Of a DNA stretch of 14,865 nucleotides, positions 1 through 7,575 are shown piece after piece. The notes beneath the pieces were generated by a model. It was not told where the DNA came from. It made no database searches and saw only the letters and a list, made by a program, of their open reading frames with translations. The translations under genes were made by a program, and so were the position numbers. The DNA is from JACQFZ01 sp036381895 (GTDB lineage Bacteria > Pseudomonadota > Gammaproteobacteria > Acidiferrobacterales > Sulfurifustaceae). Each line of letters starts with the position of its first letter. The stretch's first letter is position 1. Location of the stretch: assembly GCA_036381895.1 (NCBI GenBank), contig DASVBY010000029.1, forward strand, positions 1 to 14,865, read 5' to 3'.

Positions 1-2
1 AC

Positions 3-80
3 AAAGTGCTGGCGCTCGGGCGCGGCCTCACGAACCGGCTGCGCGGCTTCGCGCTCCTGGACCGCCGCGGCCGCCTCTGA
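3..80 (+). CDS. 3' end of an unidentified protein (partial)
   Basis: Only the last 25 codons and a TGA stop (78-80) are inside the window. The frame reads KVLALGRGLTNRLRGFALLD followed by an Arg-rich tail, RRGRL. Almost every codon ends in G or C, as in the other housekeeping genes here, which supports real coding. The tail is basic, with no membrane segment. It converges on rimO, with 8 bases between the two stop codons. I do not recognise the family from this fragment, and upstream sequence is needed to name it. Confidence 0.5.
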   Translation, partial: KVLALGRGLTNRLRGFALLDRRGRL

Positions 81-88
81 CGGCAGGC

Positions 89-1438
89 TCAGTCAGCGAC
101 GCGCCGCGCCCAGAGGTCGTGCGCCTCGGCGCGCGTGACCGCGACCTCGCAGAAGTCGCCGGGCGCGAGCGCGCCCGCGTCTTCGACGTAGACGAGCCCG
201 TCGATCTCCGGCGCGTCGGCGCTCGAGCGCGCGATCGCGGTACCGTTCTCGATCTCGTCCACGAGCACGGTCAGGGTGCGCCCCACCTTGCGCGCCAGCC
301 GCGCGCGCGAAATCGCCTCCTGCTTCGCCATGAAGCGCGCGCGGCGTTCCTCCTTGACGGCCTCGGGCACCGGATCGGGCAGCGCGTTCGCCGCCGCACC
401 CTCGACCGGCGAGTACGCGAAGCAGCCGACGCGGTCGAGCTGGGCTTCCTCGAGAAAATCGAGCAGCCGCGCGAAGTCCTCTTCGGTCTCGCCGGGGAAG
501 CCGACGATGAACGTCGAGCGCACGGTGATGTCGGGGCAGATCTCGCGCCAGCGCCGCAGGCGCGCGAGCGTGTCCTCGGTCGCCGCGGGCCGCTTCATGA
601 GCTTCAGGATCCGCGGGCTCGCGTGCTGGAACGGCACGTCGATGTACGGCAGGATCCGGCCTTCGGCCATGAGCGGCACGACCTCGTCGACGTGCGGATA
701 GGGATAGACGTAGTGCAGCCGCACCCAGACGCCGAGGCTGCCGAGCGCCCGCACGAGCTCGGTGAAGCGCGTCTTGAGCGGGCGGCCGTTCCAGAAGCCG
801 GTGCGGTACTTGAGATCGACGCCGTAGGCGCTCGTGTCCTGCGAGATCACGAGCAGCTCCTTGACGCCCGCGCGCACCAGCGCTTCCGCCTCCTGCATGA
901 CTTCGCCGATCGGGCGGCTCACGAGCGGGCCGCGCAGCGAGGGGATGATGCAGAACGTGCAGCGGTGGTTGCAGCCTTCGGCGATCTTGAGGTACGCGTA
1001 GTGCCTCGGCGTGAGCTTGATGCCGGCCGGCGGCACGAGATCGACGAACGGATCGTGGCGCTTCGGCAGGTGGGCGTGCACCGCTTCCATGACCTCCGCG
1101 GTCGCGTGCGGCCCGGTGACGGCGAGCACCTGCGGATGGTTCTTGCGCACCACCTCGGCCTTCGCGCCGAGGCAGCCGGTCACAATCACGCGGCCGTTCT
1201 CCCGCAGCGCCTCGCCGATCGCCCCGAGCGATTCCTCGACGGCGGCATCGATAAAGCCGCAGGTGTTGACGACCACGAGATCCGCGCCGCGGTAGTCGGG
1301 TGCGATCTCGTAGCCTTCCGCGCGCAGCTGCGTCAGGATGCGCTCGGAATCGACGAGCGCCTTGGGGCAGCCGAGGCTCACCATGCCGACGCGCGGCGCG
1401 GCGGCGGGCCGCGGCGCGGGGGATTTCGTGCGGGTCAT
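89..1438 (-). CDS. rimO: Ribosomal protein S12 (aspartate-89 C3) methylthiotransferase RimO
   Basis: RimO is a cytoplasmic radical-SAM enzyme that adds a methylthio group to a conserved Asp of ribosomal protein S12. The 449-residue product matches the family length. The N-terminal methylthiotransferase domain holds Cys24 (SLGCPKALVDSE), Cys60 (NTCGFIDAA) and Cys89 (VTGCLGAK), the ligands expected for the auxiliary Fe-S cluster. The radical-SAM motif EGCNHRCTFCIIPSLRG supplies Cys156, Cys160 and Cys163. The last 60 or so residues fit a TRAM domain. The ATG at 1438 is chosen over an upstream in-frame ATG at 1522 because the longer form adds a Ser/Arg-rich leader lying inside the preceding gene. 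It starts 4 bases after the DsrE-like stop, with only a weak Shine-Dalgarno sequence, so translational coupling is likely. It is the last gene of the cca unit. Confidence 0.97.
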   Translation of the reverse strand: MTRTKSPAPRPAAAPRVGMVSLGCPKALVDSERILTQLRAEGYEIAPDYRGADLVVVNTCGFIDAAVEESLGAIGEALRENGRVIVTGCLGAKAEVVRKNHPQVLAVTGPHATAEVMEAVHAHLPKRHDPFVDLVPPAGIKLTPRHYAYLKIAEGCNHRCTFCIIPSLRGPLVSRPIGEVMQEAEALVRAGVKELLVISQDTSAYGVDLKYRTGFWNGRPLKTRFTELVRALGSLGVWVRLHYVYPYPHVDEVVPLMAEGRILPYIDVPFQHASPRILKLMKRPAATEDTLARLRRWREICPDITVRSTFIVGFPGETEEDFARLLDFLEEAQLDRVGCFAYSPVEGAAANALPDPVPEAVKEERRARFMAKQEAISRARLARKVGRTLTVLVDEIENGTAIARSSADAPEIDGLVYVEDAGALAPGDFCEVAVTRAEAHDLWARRVAD

Positions 1439-1442
1439 CCGA

Positions 1443-1934
1443 CTACTCGACCTTGAGGTACGCGTAGCCCTGGCGCTGCAGCTCAACAATGCGCACGACC
1501 CCGGAGGGCACGAGCGCGACACCCGGGATCAGCTTGCTCGGCGGCAGCCGGACCTCGGAGCGCGTGATCTCGCAAAGCTCGAGCTTCACCTTGTACACGT
1601 CGCGCAGCGACGCCAGGCGCTCGAGCAGCTCCTTGCGGCGCGCGCGCAGCGCCTCGTCCTCGGCGAACGGGGTGCCGGCGAGCGGGTCTTCGGTCAGGAA
1701 GCGGATGCCGTGCGCCACGAACACGATGCGCACGTCGAAGTCGCGCAGATCGGACTCGAACGTCGTCACCATGTTGCGGATGTTCGTCAGCATTGCGCTG
1801 AAGCGCCGCGGATCCGCGAAGTCCGCGTGGTACACGACCTTGGCCACCTCGTCGGCGGCTTCGGCCGCGGCGGCGGGCACCGCGCCCGCGGCGCCGAAGA
1901 GCACGAAAAAGACCAGCCAGCGTATGCTTCTCAT
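1443..1934 (-). CDS. Exported DsrE-family protein of unknown function
   Basis: The 163-residue protein begins with a Sec-type signal peptide: basic MRSIR, a hydrophobic stretch to about residue 18, and an Ala-rich region ending near residue 23. The rest (VAKVVYHADFADPRRFSAML, then NIRNMVTTF, DVRIVFVAHGIRFL, and a C-terminal segment around SKLIPGVALVPSGVVRIVEL) has the alternating strand/helix pattern of the DsrE/DsrF-like fold, as seen in small periplasmic proteins annotated DsrE-like. Only one Cys remains in the mature part (LELCEI), at a position where some relatives carry a sulfur-handling Cys; whether it is functional here is inference. Start: ATG at 1932-1934 with a strong GGAGGT at 1944-1949 (minus strand) inside the end of cca. 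It sits 3 bases after cca and 4 bases before rimO, so it is probably co-expressed with both. Confidence 0.85.
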   Translation of the reverse strand: MRSIRWLVFFVLFGAAGAVPAAAAEAADEVAKVVYHADFADPRRFSAMLTNIRNMVTTFESDLRDFDVRIVFVAHGIRFLTEDPLAGTPFAEDEALRARRKELLERLASLRDVYKVKLELCEITRSEVRLPPSKLIPGVALVPSGVVRIVELQRQGYAYLKVE

Positions 1935-1937
1935 ATG

Positions 1938-3188
1938 TCACGCACCTCCAGAAACGTCCGGCGCCATCGCGGCCTCGATCGCCTCGATGCGGCGCTCGCG
2001 GATGCGCGCACCGATCGCCTCGCCCGCGAGCCCCTGCGCCGCGGCTGCCGCCGCGATCGCGGCGGTATCCACCGCGCGCGCCGCCTCGAGCGCGCGCTGC
2101 AATGCCTGCCGCTGCGGGTAAGGCTGCTCCGCGAGGCCGGCGCGGCCGCGCGCGTCGGCCTCGCAGGCGAGCCCGAACAACGCGACGCGCTCCGGACGCC
2201 GGAAGCCATCGAGCGCCTCGAGCAGCTCGAGCACGGTTCCCGGCCGCAGCTCCGGCAGCCGGTGGCACAGCAGGTGATGGCGCGCGACCGCGACCGCGAG
2301 CTCCCGGTACTCGTTCGGCACGCGCAGCCGCGCACAGAGCTGCTCGACGAGCGCGGCGCCGCGCGCTTCGTGCCCGACGTGCCGCGGCCACTCGGCCCGC
2401 GGCGTCGTGCCCTTGCCGAGATCGTGCGTCAGCGCCGCGAAGCGCACGCGCGTGTCGGCCGCGAGCCGCGCGGCCATGTCCACGACGAGGAGCACGTGCA
2501 CGCCGGTGTCGATCTCCGGGTGGTGCCGCGACGGCTGCGGCACGCCGAAGAGCGCGTCCACTTCGGGCAGCACGCGCGCGAGCGCGCCGCAGTCGCGCAG
2601 CACCTCGAAGAAGCGCGACGGCACGGCCTCGCCGAGCGCGCGCTCGAGCTCGGCCCAGACGCGCTCCGGCACGAGATGGTCGACCTCGCCCGAGGCCACC
2701 ATCTCGCGCATCAGCGCCACGGTCTCGTCGGCCACGCGGAAGCCGTAGCGCGCAAAGCGCGCGGCGAAGCGCGCGACGCGCAGGATGCGCACCGGGTCCT
2801 CGACGAACGCCGGCGACACATGCCGCAGCACGCGCCGCTCGAGGTCGGCGGCGCCGCCGAACGGATCGATCAGGCGCCCGTCGAGCGTCTCGGCCATGGC
2901 GTTGATCGTGAGATCGCGCCGGCGCAGGTCGTCCTCGAGCGTGACGTCCGGCGCCGCGTACACCGTGAACCCCTTGTAGCCGCGGCCGACCTTGCGCTCG
3001 GTGCGCGCGAGCGCGTATTCCTCCTTGGTCTCGGGGTGCAGGAACACCGGGAAGTCGGCACCGACCGGCTTGTAGCCCTGCGCGACCATCTCCTCGGGCG
3101 TGGCGCCGACGACGACGTAGTCGCGGTCCGTGACGGGCAGCCCGAGCCGCTTGTCGCGCACTGCGCCGCCAACCAGATAGATCTCCAT
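1938..3188 (-). CDS. cca: Multifunctional CCA-adding tRNA nucleotidyltransferase / HD phosphohydrolase
   Basis: Adds or repairs the 3' CCA of tRNAs using CTP and ATP without a template; the HD domain of gammaproteobacterial enzymes adds phosphohydrolase activity. The 416-residue product matches E. coli Cca in size. Visible motifs are the nucleotidyltransferase signature GGAVRD (7-12), the catalytic DxD as D21/D23 (TDRDYVVVG), RRRDLTINAM (89-98), VEDPVRILRVARFAARF (about 129-145) and the HD pair H255/D256 in FAALTHDLGKG. Start: the ATG at 3186-3188 places the protein directly at MEIYLVGGAVRD, as in the family. The frame extends upstream to 3365, but that stretch is Arg-rich and non-homologous. 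The Shine-Dalgarno is weak (GAGAG about 7 bases before the ATG). First gene of the cca/dsrE-like/rimO unit. A perfect 14-base palindrome lies 22 bases upstream of the start. Confidence 0.97.
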   Translation of the reverse strand: MEIYLVGGAVRDKRLGLPVTDRDYVVVGATPEEMVAQGYKPVGADFPVFLHPETKEEYALARTERKVGRGYKGFTVYAAPDVTLEDDLRRRDLTINAMAETLDGRLIDPFGGAADLERRVLRHVSPAFVEDPVRILRVARFAARFARYGFRVADETVALMREMVASGEVDHLVPERVWAELERALGEAVPSRFFEVLRDCGALARVLPEVDALFGVPQPSRHHPEIDTGVHVLLVVDMAARLAADTRVRFAALTHDLGKGTTPRAEWPRHVGHEARGAALVEQLCARLRVPNEYRELAVAVARHHLLCHRLPELRPGTVLELLEALDGFRRPERVALFGLACEADARGRAGLAEQPYPQRQALQRALEAARAVDTAAIAAAAAAQGLAGEAIGARIRERRIEAIEAAMAPDVSGGA

Positions 3189-3209
3189 CAACGCGCTCTC
3201 ATGCCCCTG

Positions 3210-3223
3210 CGAACCGCGGTTCG
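3210..3223. promoter_or_regulatory. Perfect 14-base palindrome upstream of cca
   Basis: CGAACCGCGGTTCG is identical to its reverse complement. It lies in the cca leader, 21 bases before the cca start codon at 3188. It could be a dimeric repressor site or a short mRNA hairpin close to the ribosome-binding region. I do not recognise a regulator for it, and GC-rich palindromes of this length can arise by chance. Confidence 0.3.
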
Positions 3224-3327
3224 ACCTCTGTCGGGCGGGAACGTTCGCTACTCGGCTCCGGCGTACCGCCCCTCGGCCCCGGCGCCGCGCGTCTCGCCTG
3301 CCGAGAAGCGCGCCGCCGGCGCAAATG

Positions 3328-3354
3328 TTGTCCCTGGACAAATTGTGGCATAGT
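3328..3354 (+). promoter_or_regulatory. Candidate promoter/operator of the aminopeptidase gene
   Basis: This AT-richer patch in a GC-rich spacer holds TTGTCC (3328-3333), which can serve as a -35 element, and CATAGT (3349-3354, 4/6 matches to TATAAT) at a short 15-base spacing. The -35-like hexamer is the left arm of an inverted repeat, TTGTCC-CT-GGACAA (3328-3341), so a regulator binding there would block it. The predicted transcript would start near 3361, just before the GAGGT Shine-Dalgarno at 3366-3370. This is pattern matching only. Confidence 0.35.
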
Positions 3355-3374
3355 GCCGAACGCACGAGGTAATC

Positions 3375-4478
3375 ATGTCCGTCCGGCGACTCTCCCTCAT
3401 CGTTCTGCTCGCATCACTGCTCCAGGGCTGCGCCAACGTCGGCTACTACGCCCAGGCCGTCAACGGCCAGCTCGAGGTCTATCGCAAGAGCCAGCCGATC
3501 GCGGAGATCCTCGCCGACCCCGACGCCGACCCGGAGCTCAAGCAAAAGCTCGCGGCAGTGCTCAAGATCCGCGAGTACGCGAGCCGCGAGCTCGGGCTCC
3601 CGGACAACGGCAGCTACCGGCTCTACGCCGATCTCGAGCGCTCGTACGTCCTCTGGAACGTCTTCGCGACACCGGAGCTGTCGCTCAAGCCGCGCGAATG
3701 GTGCTTCATCGTGACCGGCTGCGTCGGCTACCGCGGCTACTTCGACGAGAAGCAGGCGCAGGCGTTCGCGGCGAAGCTGCGCGCGGCCGGCGACGACGTC
3801 TACGTCGGCGGCGTCACGGCGTACTCGACGCTGCGCTGGTTCGACGACCCGCTCCTCAACACCGTCATCAACCGCCCGCTGCCCGAAATCGCCGGCCTCC
3901 TGTTCCACGAGCTCGCGCACCAGCGCCTGTACGTGCGCGGCGACTCCGCGTTCAGCGAGTCGTTCGCGATGACGGTCGAGCTCGAAGGCATGCGCCGCTG
4001 GCTGCGCGAGCACGGCAGCCCCGGGGACTACGAAGCTTACGAGACGCGGCTGCGGCGGCGCGAAGAGTTCGTGGCGCTGGTGCTGAAGCACCGCGACCGG
4101 CTGGAGGCGCTGTACGAGTCGCACCTCGACCCGGCCGACAAGCGCGCCGGCAAGGCGCAGATCTTCGCGCAGCTGCGCGCCGAGTACGCGGAGATCAAAG
4201 CGACGCGCTGGAACGGCTACGCCGGCTACGACCACTGGTTCGCGCAGGACCTGAACAACGCGCACCTGGTGTCGCTCGGCATGTATCACCGCCACGTCCC
4301 GGCGTTCCAGAACCTCCTCGCCCGGCACGAGGGCGATCTCCTCGCGTTCTACCGCGACGCCGAATCGCTCGGCGACCTGCCCCCGGTCGAGCGGGTCGCG
4401 GCGCTCGAAGCGCTGACGCCGACCGCGACCGCGACCCTCGACCGGCCCGGCGTCCCGGCCGCGCCGCAGACGCCCTGA
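3375..4478 (+). CDS. Predicted lipoprotein zinc aminopeptidase (PF10023/DUF2265 type)
   Basis: A 367-residue protein with a lipoprotein signal: MSVRR, a hydrophobic stretch, then the lipobox LLQGC with Cys19 as the acylated residue. It should be lipid-anchored facing the periplasm and processed through Lgt. The zinc-protease motif HELAHQ has H178, E179 and H182. E195 in SAFSESFAMTVELEG is a plausible third zinc ligand, as in gluzincins. The surrounding WCFIVTGCVGYRGYF and YSTLRWFDDPLLNT segments are typical of the predicted aminopeptidase family COG4324. The real substrate is not known for the family in general. The start at 3375 has GAGGT at 3366-3370, 4 bases away, and gives the signal peptide directly. 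Divergent from cca; its 3' end converges on the NDUFA9-like gene across an 18-base gap filled by a hairpin. Confidence 0.9.
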   Translation: MSVRRLSLIVLLASLLQGCANVGYYAQAVNGQLEVYRKSQPIAEILADPDADPELKQKLAAVLKIREYASRELGLPDNGSYRLYADLERSYVLWNVFATPELSLKPREWCFIVTGCVGYRGYFDEKQAQAFAAKLRAAGDDVYVGGVTAYSTLRWFDDPLLNTVINRPLPEIAGLLFHELAHQRLYVRGDSAFSESFAMTVELEGMRRWLREHGSPGDYEAYETRLRRREEFVALVLKHRDRLEALYESHLDPADKRAGKAQIFAQLRAEYAEIKATRWNGYAGYDHWFAQDLNNAHLVSLGMYHRHVPAFQNLLARHEGDLLAFYRDAESLGDLPPVERVAALEALTPTATATLDRPGVPAAPQTP

Positions 4479-4494
4479 GCGGCGCGAGCGCCGC
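4479..4494. terminator. Hairpin between convergent aminopeptidase and NDUFA9-like genes
   Basis: GCGGCG-CGAG-CGCCGC forms a perfect 6-bp stem with a 4-base loop. It begins right after the aminopeptidase TGA and ends 2 bases before the stop of the opposite gene. The position suits a two-way terminator, but neither side has a U-tract, so intrinsic termination would be weak. Confidence 0.4.
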
Positions 4495-4496
4495 GC

Positions 4497-5432
4497 CTAC
4501 ACCGTCACGTAGCGGAGCCGCTCGCGCAGGTATCCCGGCACCACGCGCTCGAGCGGCATCGGCTCGATCTCGAACACCTGCCGCAGCGCATCGTCCCCGG
4601 TGCAGACGCTGTCGACGGTGAGCGAGCGGTAGTTATCGAGCGAGAACGGCTTCCCCGGCACCCACTCCATCACCGCCGCCTGCAACCGCGACAGCATCGG
4701 GCCGAGACCGACGATACGCACGCGCCGCCCGAGCAGCGCGGCGATGTACTCGACGATCTCGCGCAGGCTGTAGGCGCGCGGCCCGCAGAGATCGTAGCGC
4801 GCACCGTACGTCCGGTAGCGATCGATGGCGGCGACGAACGCCTGCGCCACGTCCTCGACGTAGACCGGCTGCATGCGCGCGTCCGGGCAGGCGAGCGGAA
4901 AGACGCCGGGCGCGAGCCGCAGCAGCCCCGCGAAGCGCCGGGTGAAACTGTCGCGCGGGCCGAAGATCACCGAGGGGCGAAAGCTCGTCACCTGCACGTC
5001 GGGCGCCGCCGCGTGCGCGGCGTCTTCGCCGCGCGCCTTGGTGCGCAGATAGTGGCTCGGAGCGTCGGGCGCGGCGCCGAGGGCGCTCATGTGCAGCAGC
5101 CGCGGCACGCCGACTTCGCGGCAGGCTTCGGCGACTTTCGTCGCGAGCTCGACGTGCGCGCGTTCGAAGCCCGCGCCCGAGCGGCCGCGCTCGTTCAGGA
5201 TCCCGACGAGGTTGATCACGACGTTCATGCCCTCGAACTCGCGCCGCAGGAAGTCGCGGTCGTGCACGTCGCCCTCGACGAGCACGACGCCGGGCAGCAC
5301 CAGGAGATCCCGGTGATGCATGAGAAAGCGCGTCGGAATGCGCACGCGGTGCCCCGCGCGCGAGAGCCGCGCGGCGATCGACCGCCCGACGAAACCGGTG
5401 CCGCCGAGCATGCAGACGTTGAGCGTAGCCAT
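4497..5432 (-). CDS. Complex I NDUFA9-like / SDR-family NAD(P)-binding protein
   Basis: A 311-residue extended short-chain dehydrogenase fold protein. The Rossmann signature GGTGFVG is at residues 10-16, followed by VVINLVGILNERG (about 71-83), the MSALGA strand (115-120) and a YxxxK pair (Y128, K132 in HYLRTKARGED). The LGPMLSRLQAAVMEWVPGKPFSLDNYRSL segment is characteristic of the bacterial complex I NDUFA9-subunit-like family. Relatives are annotated as NAD-dependent epimerase/dehydratase, but their substrate is generally not established. Start at 5432 gives the Rossmann motif at the right distance; the Shine-Dalgarno is poor. It lies 100 bases downstream of slt on the same strand, with a stem-loop over the slt stop between them, so partial read-through from slt is plausible. 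Confidence 0.88.
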   Translation of the reverse strand: MATLNVCMLGGTGFVGRSIAARLSRAGHRVRIPTRFLMHHRDLLVLPGVVLVEGDVHDRDFLRREFEGMNVVINLVGILNERGRSGAGFERAHVELATKVAEACREVGVPRLLHMSALGAAPDAPSHYLRTKARGEDAAHAAAPDVQVTSFRPSVIFGPRDSFTRRFAGLLRLAPGVFPLACPDARMQPVYVEDVAQAFVAAIDRYRTYGARYDLCGPRAYSLREIVEYIAALLGRRVRIVGLGPMLSRLQAAVMEWVPGKPFSLDNYRSLTVDSVCTGDDALRQVFEIEPMPLERVVPGYLRERLRYVTV

Positions 5433-5519
5433 GAGAAAAGCTTCGGATGCGTTGCGTTGAATCGGGTATCGGCGGACGCCGTCCGGGCAGGACGCAGCGC
5501 CCGGCCGGCGTTCATCGCC

Positions 5520-5544
5520 CCGCGATCATACCTCAGGATCGCGG
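5520..5544 (-). terminator. Stem-loop spanning the slt stop codon
   Basis: CCGCGATC (5520-5527) and GATCGCGG (5537-5544) are perfect 8-base inverted arms with a 9-base loop that contains the slt TGA (5533-5535). On the minus strand the hairpin forms at the very end of slt. No U-tract follows, so it may protect the 3' end or attenuate transcription into the next gene rather than stop it outright. Confidence 0.35.
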
Positions 5545-7461
5545 TTCGACCAGGGGCATGCGCGTCTCGAGCCGCGTCGGCTCGCTCCCGAGCCGGTGCT
5601 CGTAGACCGCGGCGAAGGCGAGCACGTTCTTGATGTAGCCGCGGGTCTCGTCGTAGGGAACCGTCTCGATCCAGACGTCGGCAGCGAGCGGCGTCGGCGG
5701 GATCCAGCTCGCCACGCGGTTCGGGCCGGCGTTGTACGCCGCGGTCGCCAGCACCTGATGGCCGCCGTAGCGCTCGAGCACCTGCTTGAGATAGCTCACG
5801 CCGATGCGCACGTTGTACTCGACGTCGAGCAGCGCGTCGCGCACCGGGCCGTCGAGCTTCAGCCGCCGCAGCAGCTGCCGCCCGGTCGAGGGCAGGAGCT
5901 GCATCAGCCCGAGTGCGCCCGACGGCGAACGCGCGTCGACGACGAAGCCGCTCTCCTGGCGCACCAGGCCGTAGATCCAGCCGGGGTCGATGTCGTAGGC
6001 GGCTGCGTTCGCCTCGATCACATCGCGGTAGATCACCGGGAAGCGCAGCTCGAGGTCATCGGAATAGCCGCTCAGGAGCACCGTGTGGATCGCCCGGTCG
6101 TACCAGCCCCACTCGCGCGCGATCACCGCCGCCACCTGCAGCTCGCGGTTGTTCATGTCGCGCAGCGCCCACTGCCACTGGCGCCGGGCGTCGACCGTCT
6201 CGCCGAGCAAATACAGCTCGCGCGCCGCCTGCAGCGCCGGGCGCGCCTGCAGCGCCGCGATCTCCTCCGGCGTCGCCTCGATCGACTGGTGCTGCATCGA
6301 GTACTCGACGCCGAGCCGGTCGGCGGCGAGAAAGCCGTAGTAGTCGCGCTCGCGCGCGAGTTCCGCGTAGATGGCACGCGCCTCGTCCTTGCGCCCGTCC
6401 TGCTCGAGCAGCCGCGCGGTCCAGTAGCGCCAGCGGGCGGTGCGCAGCTCCTCCTCCGGCAGCGCGGCGATGAAGCGCCGCGCGGCGTCCCACTCCTGCG
6501 CCCAGAGCGCCGCGTACACGCGCCACAGCTTGAGCGAGCGGTCGTCGGGCCGCGCCGAAACGGCCGAGAGCCATTCGAGCGCCTGCGGCAGGCGGTACTG
6601 TGCCGCGAGAATACCGATGTAGCGCAGCACGTAATCGTTGTCTTCGCCGTAGAACGCATGGCGCTGGCGCAGCCGCTGCCACTGCTGCATTGCCGCTTCC
6701 GGATCGCGGTAGGCGAGGCGCACGACGCCGTGCTTGACGATCATGCGCGCCACGGGCGTCTCGATCGGGTAATCGATCGCCTCGAGCCCCCGCACCGGAT
6801 CGCGATGCATCGCCTGCCAGCGCTCGACCCAGACGCGTTCGGCGGGCGGCAGGTACAGTGCGGCGAGCTCGCGCGCGAGGCTCAGCTCCCGCGCCTCCAT
6901 CGCGAGGCCGATTCGTTCCCAGACGATGTCTGCGGTCATGTGGCCCGCCTGCTTCCAGGCCGCGAACACCGGATTGCACGCGCCCGGCAGCCGCCGGCCG
7001 GTGCGCCAGAGCGACTCGATGCGACTCATGATCGCCGCCGTACGCTCGCCGCCCTCCAGCCGCCGCGCCAGATGCAGGCAGGTGAGCTCGGTATCCCCCG
7101 GGATCTCGACGAACTCGCGCATGAACATCGCCCACTCGCCGCGCGCCGCGAGCCGATGCAGCCACCGCTGGCGCAACCGCTCCGCGAGCGGCGTGTGCCC
7201 GTTCTCCCGGATGAAGCGGCGGATGTCCGCGGGCGGCGTCTGATCGAGCCGGTCCTTCAGGTACTCGTACTCGGCGTAGCCGCGCAGCACGTAGCCGTCG
7301 AGGCGCGCGTAGTGCCGACGGAAGCGCGCCACGTCGCCGGCGCGCAGCGCGGCGATCGCCTCGGCGTAGTTGTCGCGCTGCGCCTGCGGATCGGGCGCGG
7401 CGTGCGCCGCTCCCGCGGCAGCGAGGAGCAGCATGCAACCGAGGACGATACGATTCATCAT
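5533..7461 (-). CDS. slt: Soluble lytic murein transglycosylase (Slt70-like)
   Basis: Periplasmic muramidase-like enzyme that cleaves the MurNAc-GlcNAc bond of peptidoglycan to give 1,6-anhydro products. The product is about 641 residues, as for Slt70 (645 in E. coli). A signal peptide (MNRIVLGCMLLLAAAGAAHA) is followed by a long alpha-superhelical region of repeats (about 25-460). The C-terminal SLT domain has the catalytic Glu at about residue 502 in GLVRQESGF, then SGALGLMQLLPSTG and TAAYNAGPNRVASW. Two adjacent ATG codons (7461 and 7458) could start it; the upstream ATG at 7551 would bury the signal peptide behind 30 extra residues and is rejected. There is no Shine-Dalgarno; a TATTAT element ends 8 bases before the first ATG. 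Divergent from the aldehyde dehydrogenase gene. Confidence 0.96.
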   Translation of the reverse strand: MMNRIVLGCMLLLAAAGAAHAAPDPQAQRDNYAEAIAALRAGDVARFRRHYARLDGYVLRGYAEYEYLKDRLDQTPPADIRRFIRENGHTPLAERLRQRWLHRLAARGEWAMFMREFVEIPGDTELTCLHLARRLEGGERTAAIMSRIESLWRTGRRLPGACNPVFAAWKQAGHMTADIVWERIGLAMEARELSLARELAALYLPPAERVWVERWQAMHRDPVRGLEAIDYPIETPVARMIVKHGVVRLAYRDPEAAMQQWQRLRQRHAFYGEDNDYVLRYIGILAAQYRLPQALEWLSAVSARPDDRSLKLWRVYAALWAQEWDAARRFIAALPEEELRTARWRYWTARLLEQDGRKDEARAIYAELARERDYYGFLAADRLGVEYSMQHQSIEATPEEIAALQARPALQAARELYLLGETVDARRQWQWALRDMNNRELQVAAVIAREWGWYDRAIHTVLLSGYSDDLELRFPVIYRDVIEANAAAYDIDPGWIYGLVRQESGFVVDARSPSGALGLMQLLPSTGRQLLRRLKLDGPVRDALLDVEYNVRIGVSYLKQVLERYGGHQVLATAAYNAGPNRVASWIPPTPLAADVWIETVPYDETRGYIKNVLAFAAVYEHRLGSEPTRLETRMPLVEPRS

Positions 7462-7469
7462 ATCGAAGG

Positions 7470-7475
7470 ATAATA
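7470..7475 (-). promoter_or_regulatory. Candidate -10 element of slt (leaderless arrangement)
   Basis: Reading the minus strand, TATTAT (7475 to 7470, 5/6 matches to TATAAT) lies 8 bases before the tandem ATG codons at 7461/7458. A transcript from it would begin at or within a base or two of the start codon, and no Shine-Dalgarno is present between. The -35 region at the usual spacing is poor (TCAGAA). Confidence 0.4.
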
Positions 7476-7575
7476 GCCGATCCGCCCCGACCTTCTGACC
7501 GGAGCGGAGCTGCCGCGCGTCGGCTGGCATGCGCGGCGTGCGGGTATGCAATCAGCGAACGTGAGGGAAAAAACG

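Noticed and set aside
119..1456. Long plus-strand open frame of 445 codons opposite rimO
   Set aside because: It is antisense to a clear RimO, is Arg/Ala/His-rich with no domain pattern, and is expected from the G/C third-base bias of rimO.
1338..3353. Plus-strand open frame of 671 codons opposite the DsrE-like gene and cca
   Set aside because: Shadow of two well-recognised minus-strand genes; the composition is dominated by Arg, Ala, His and Glu with no fold pattern.
5596..7473. Plus-strand open frame of 625 codons opposite slt
   Set aside because: Mirror of the slt codon bias; low-complexity Arg/Ala/Leu content, no start signal and no family pattern.
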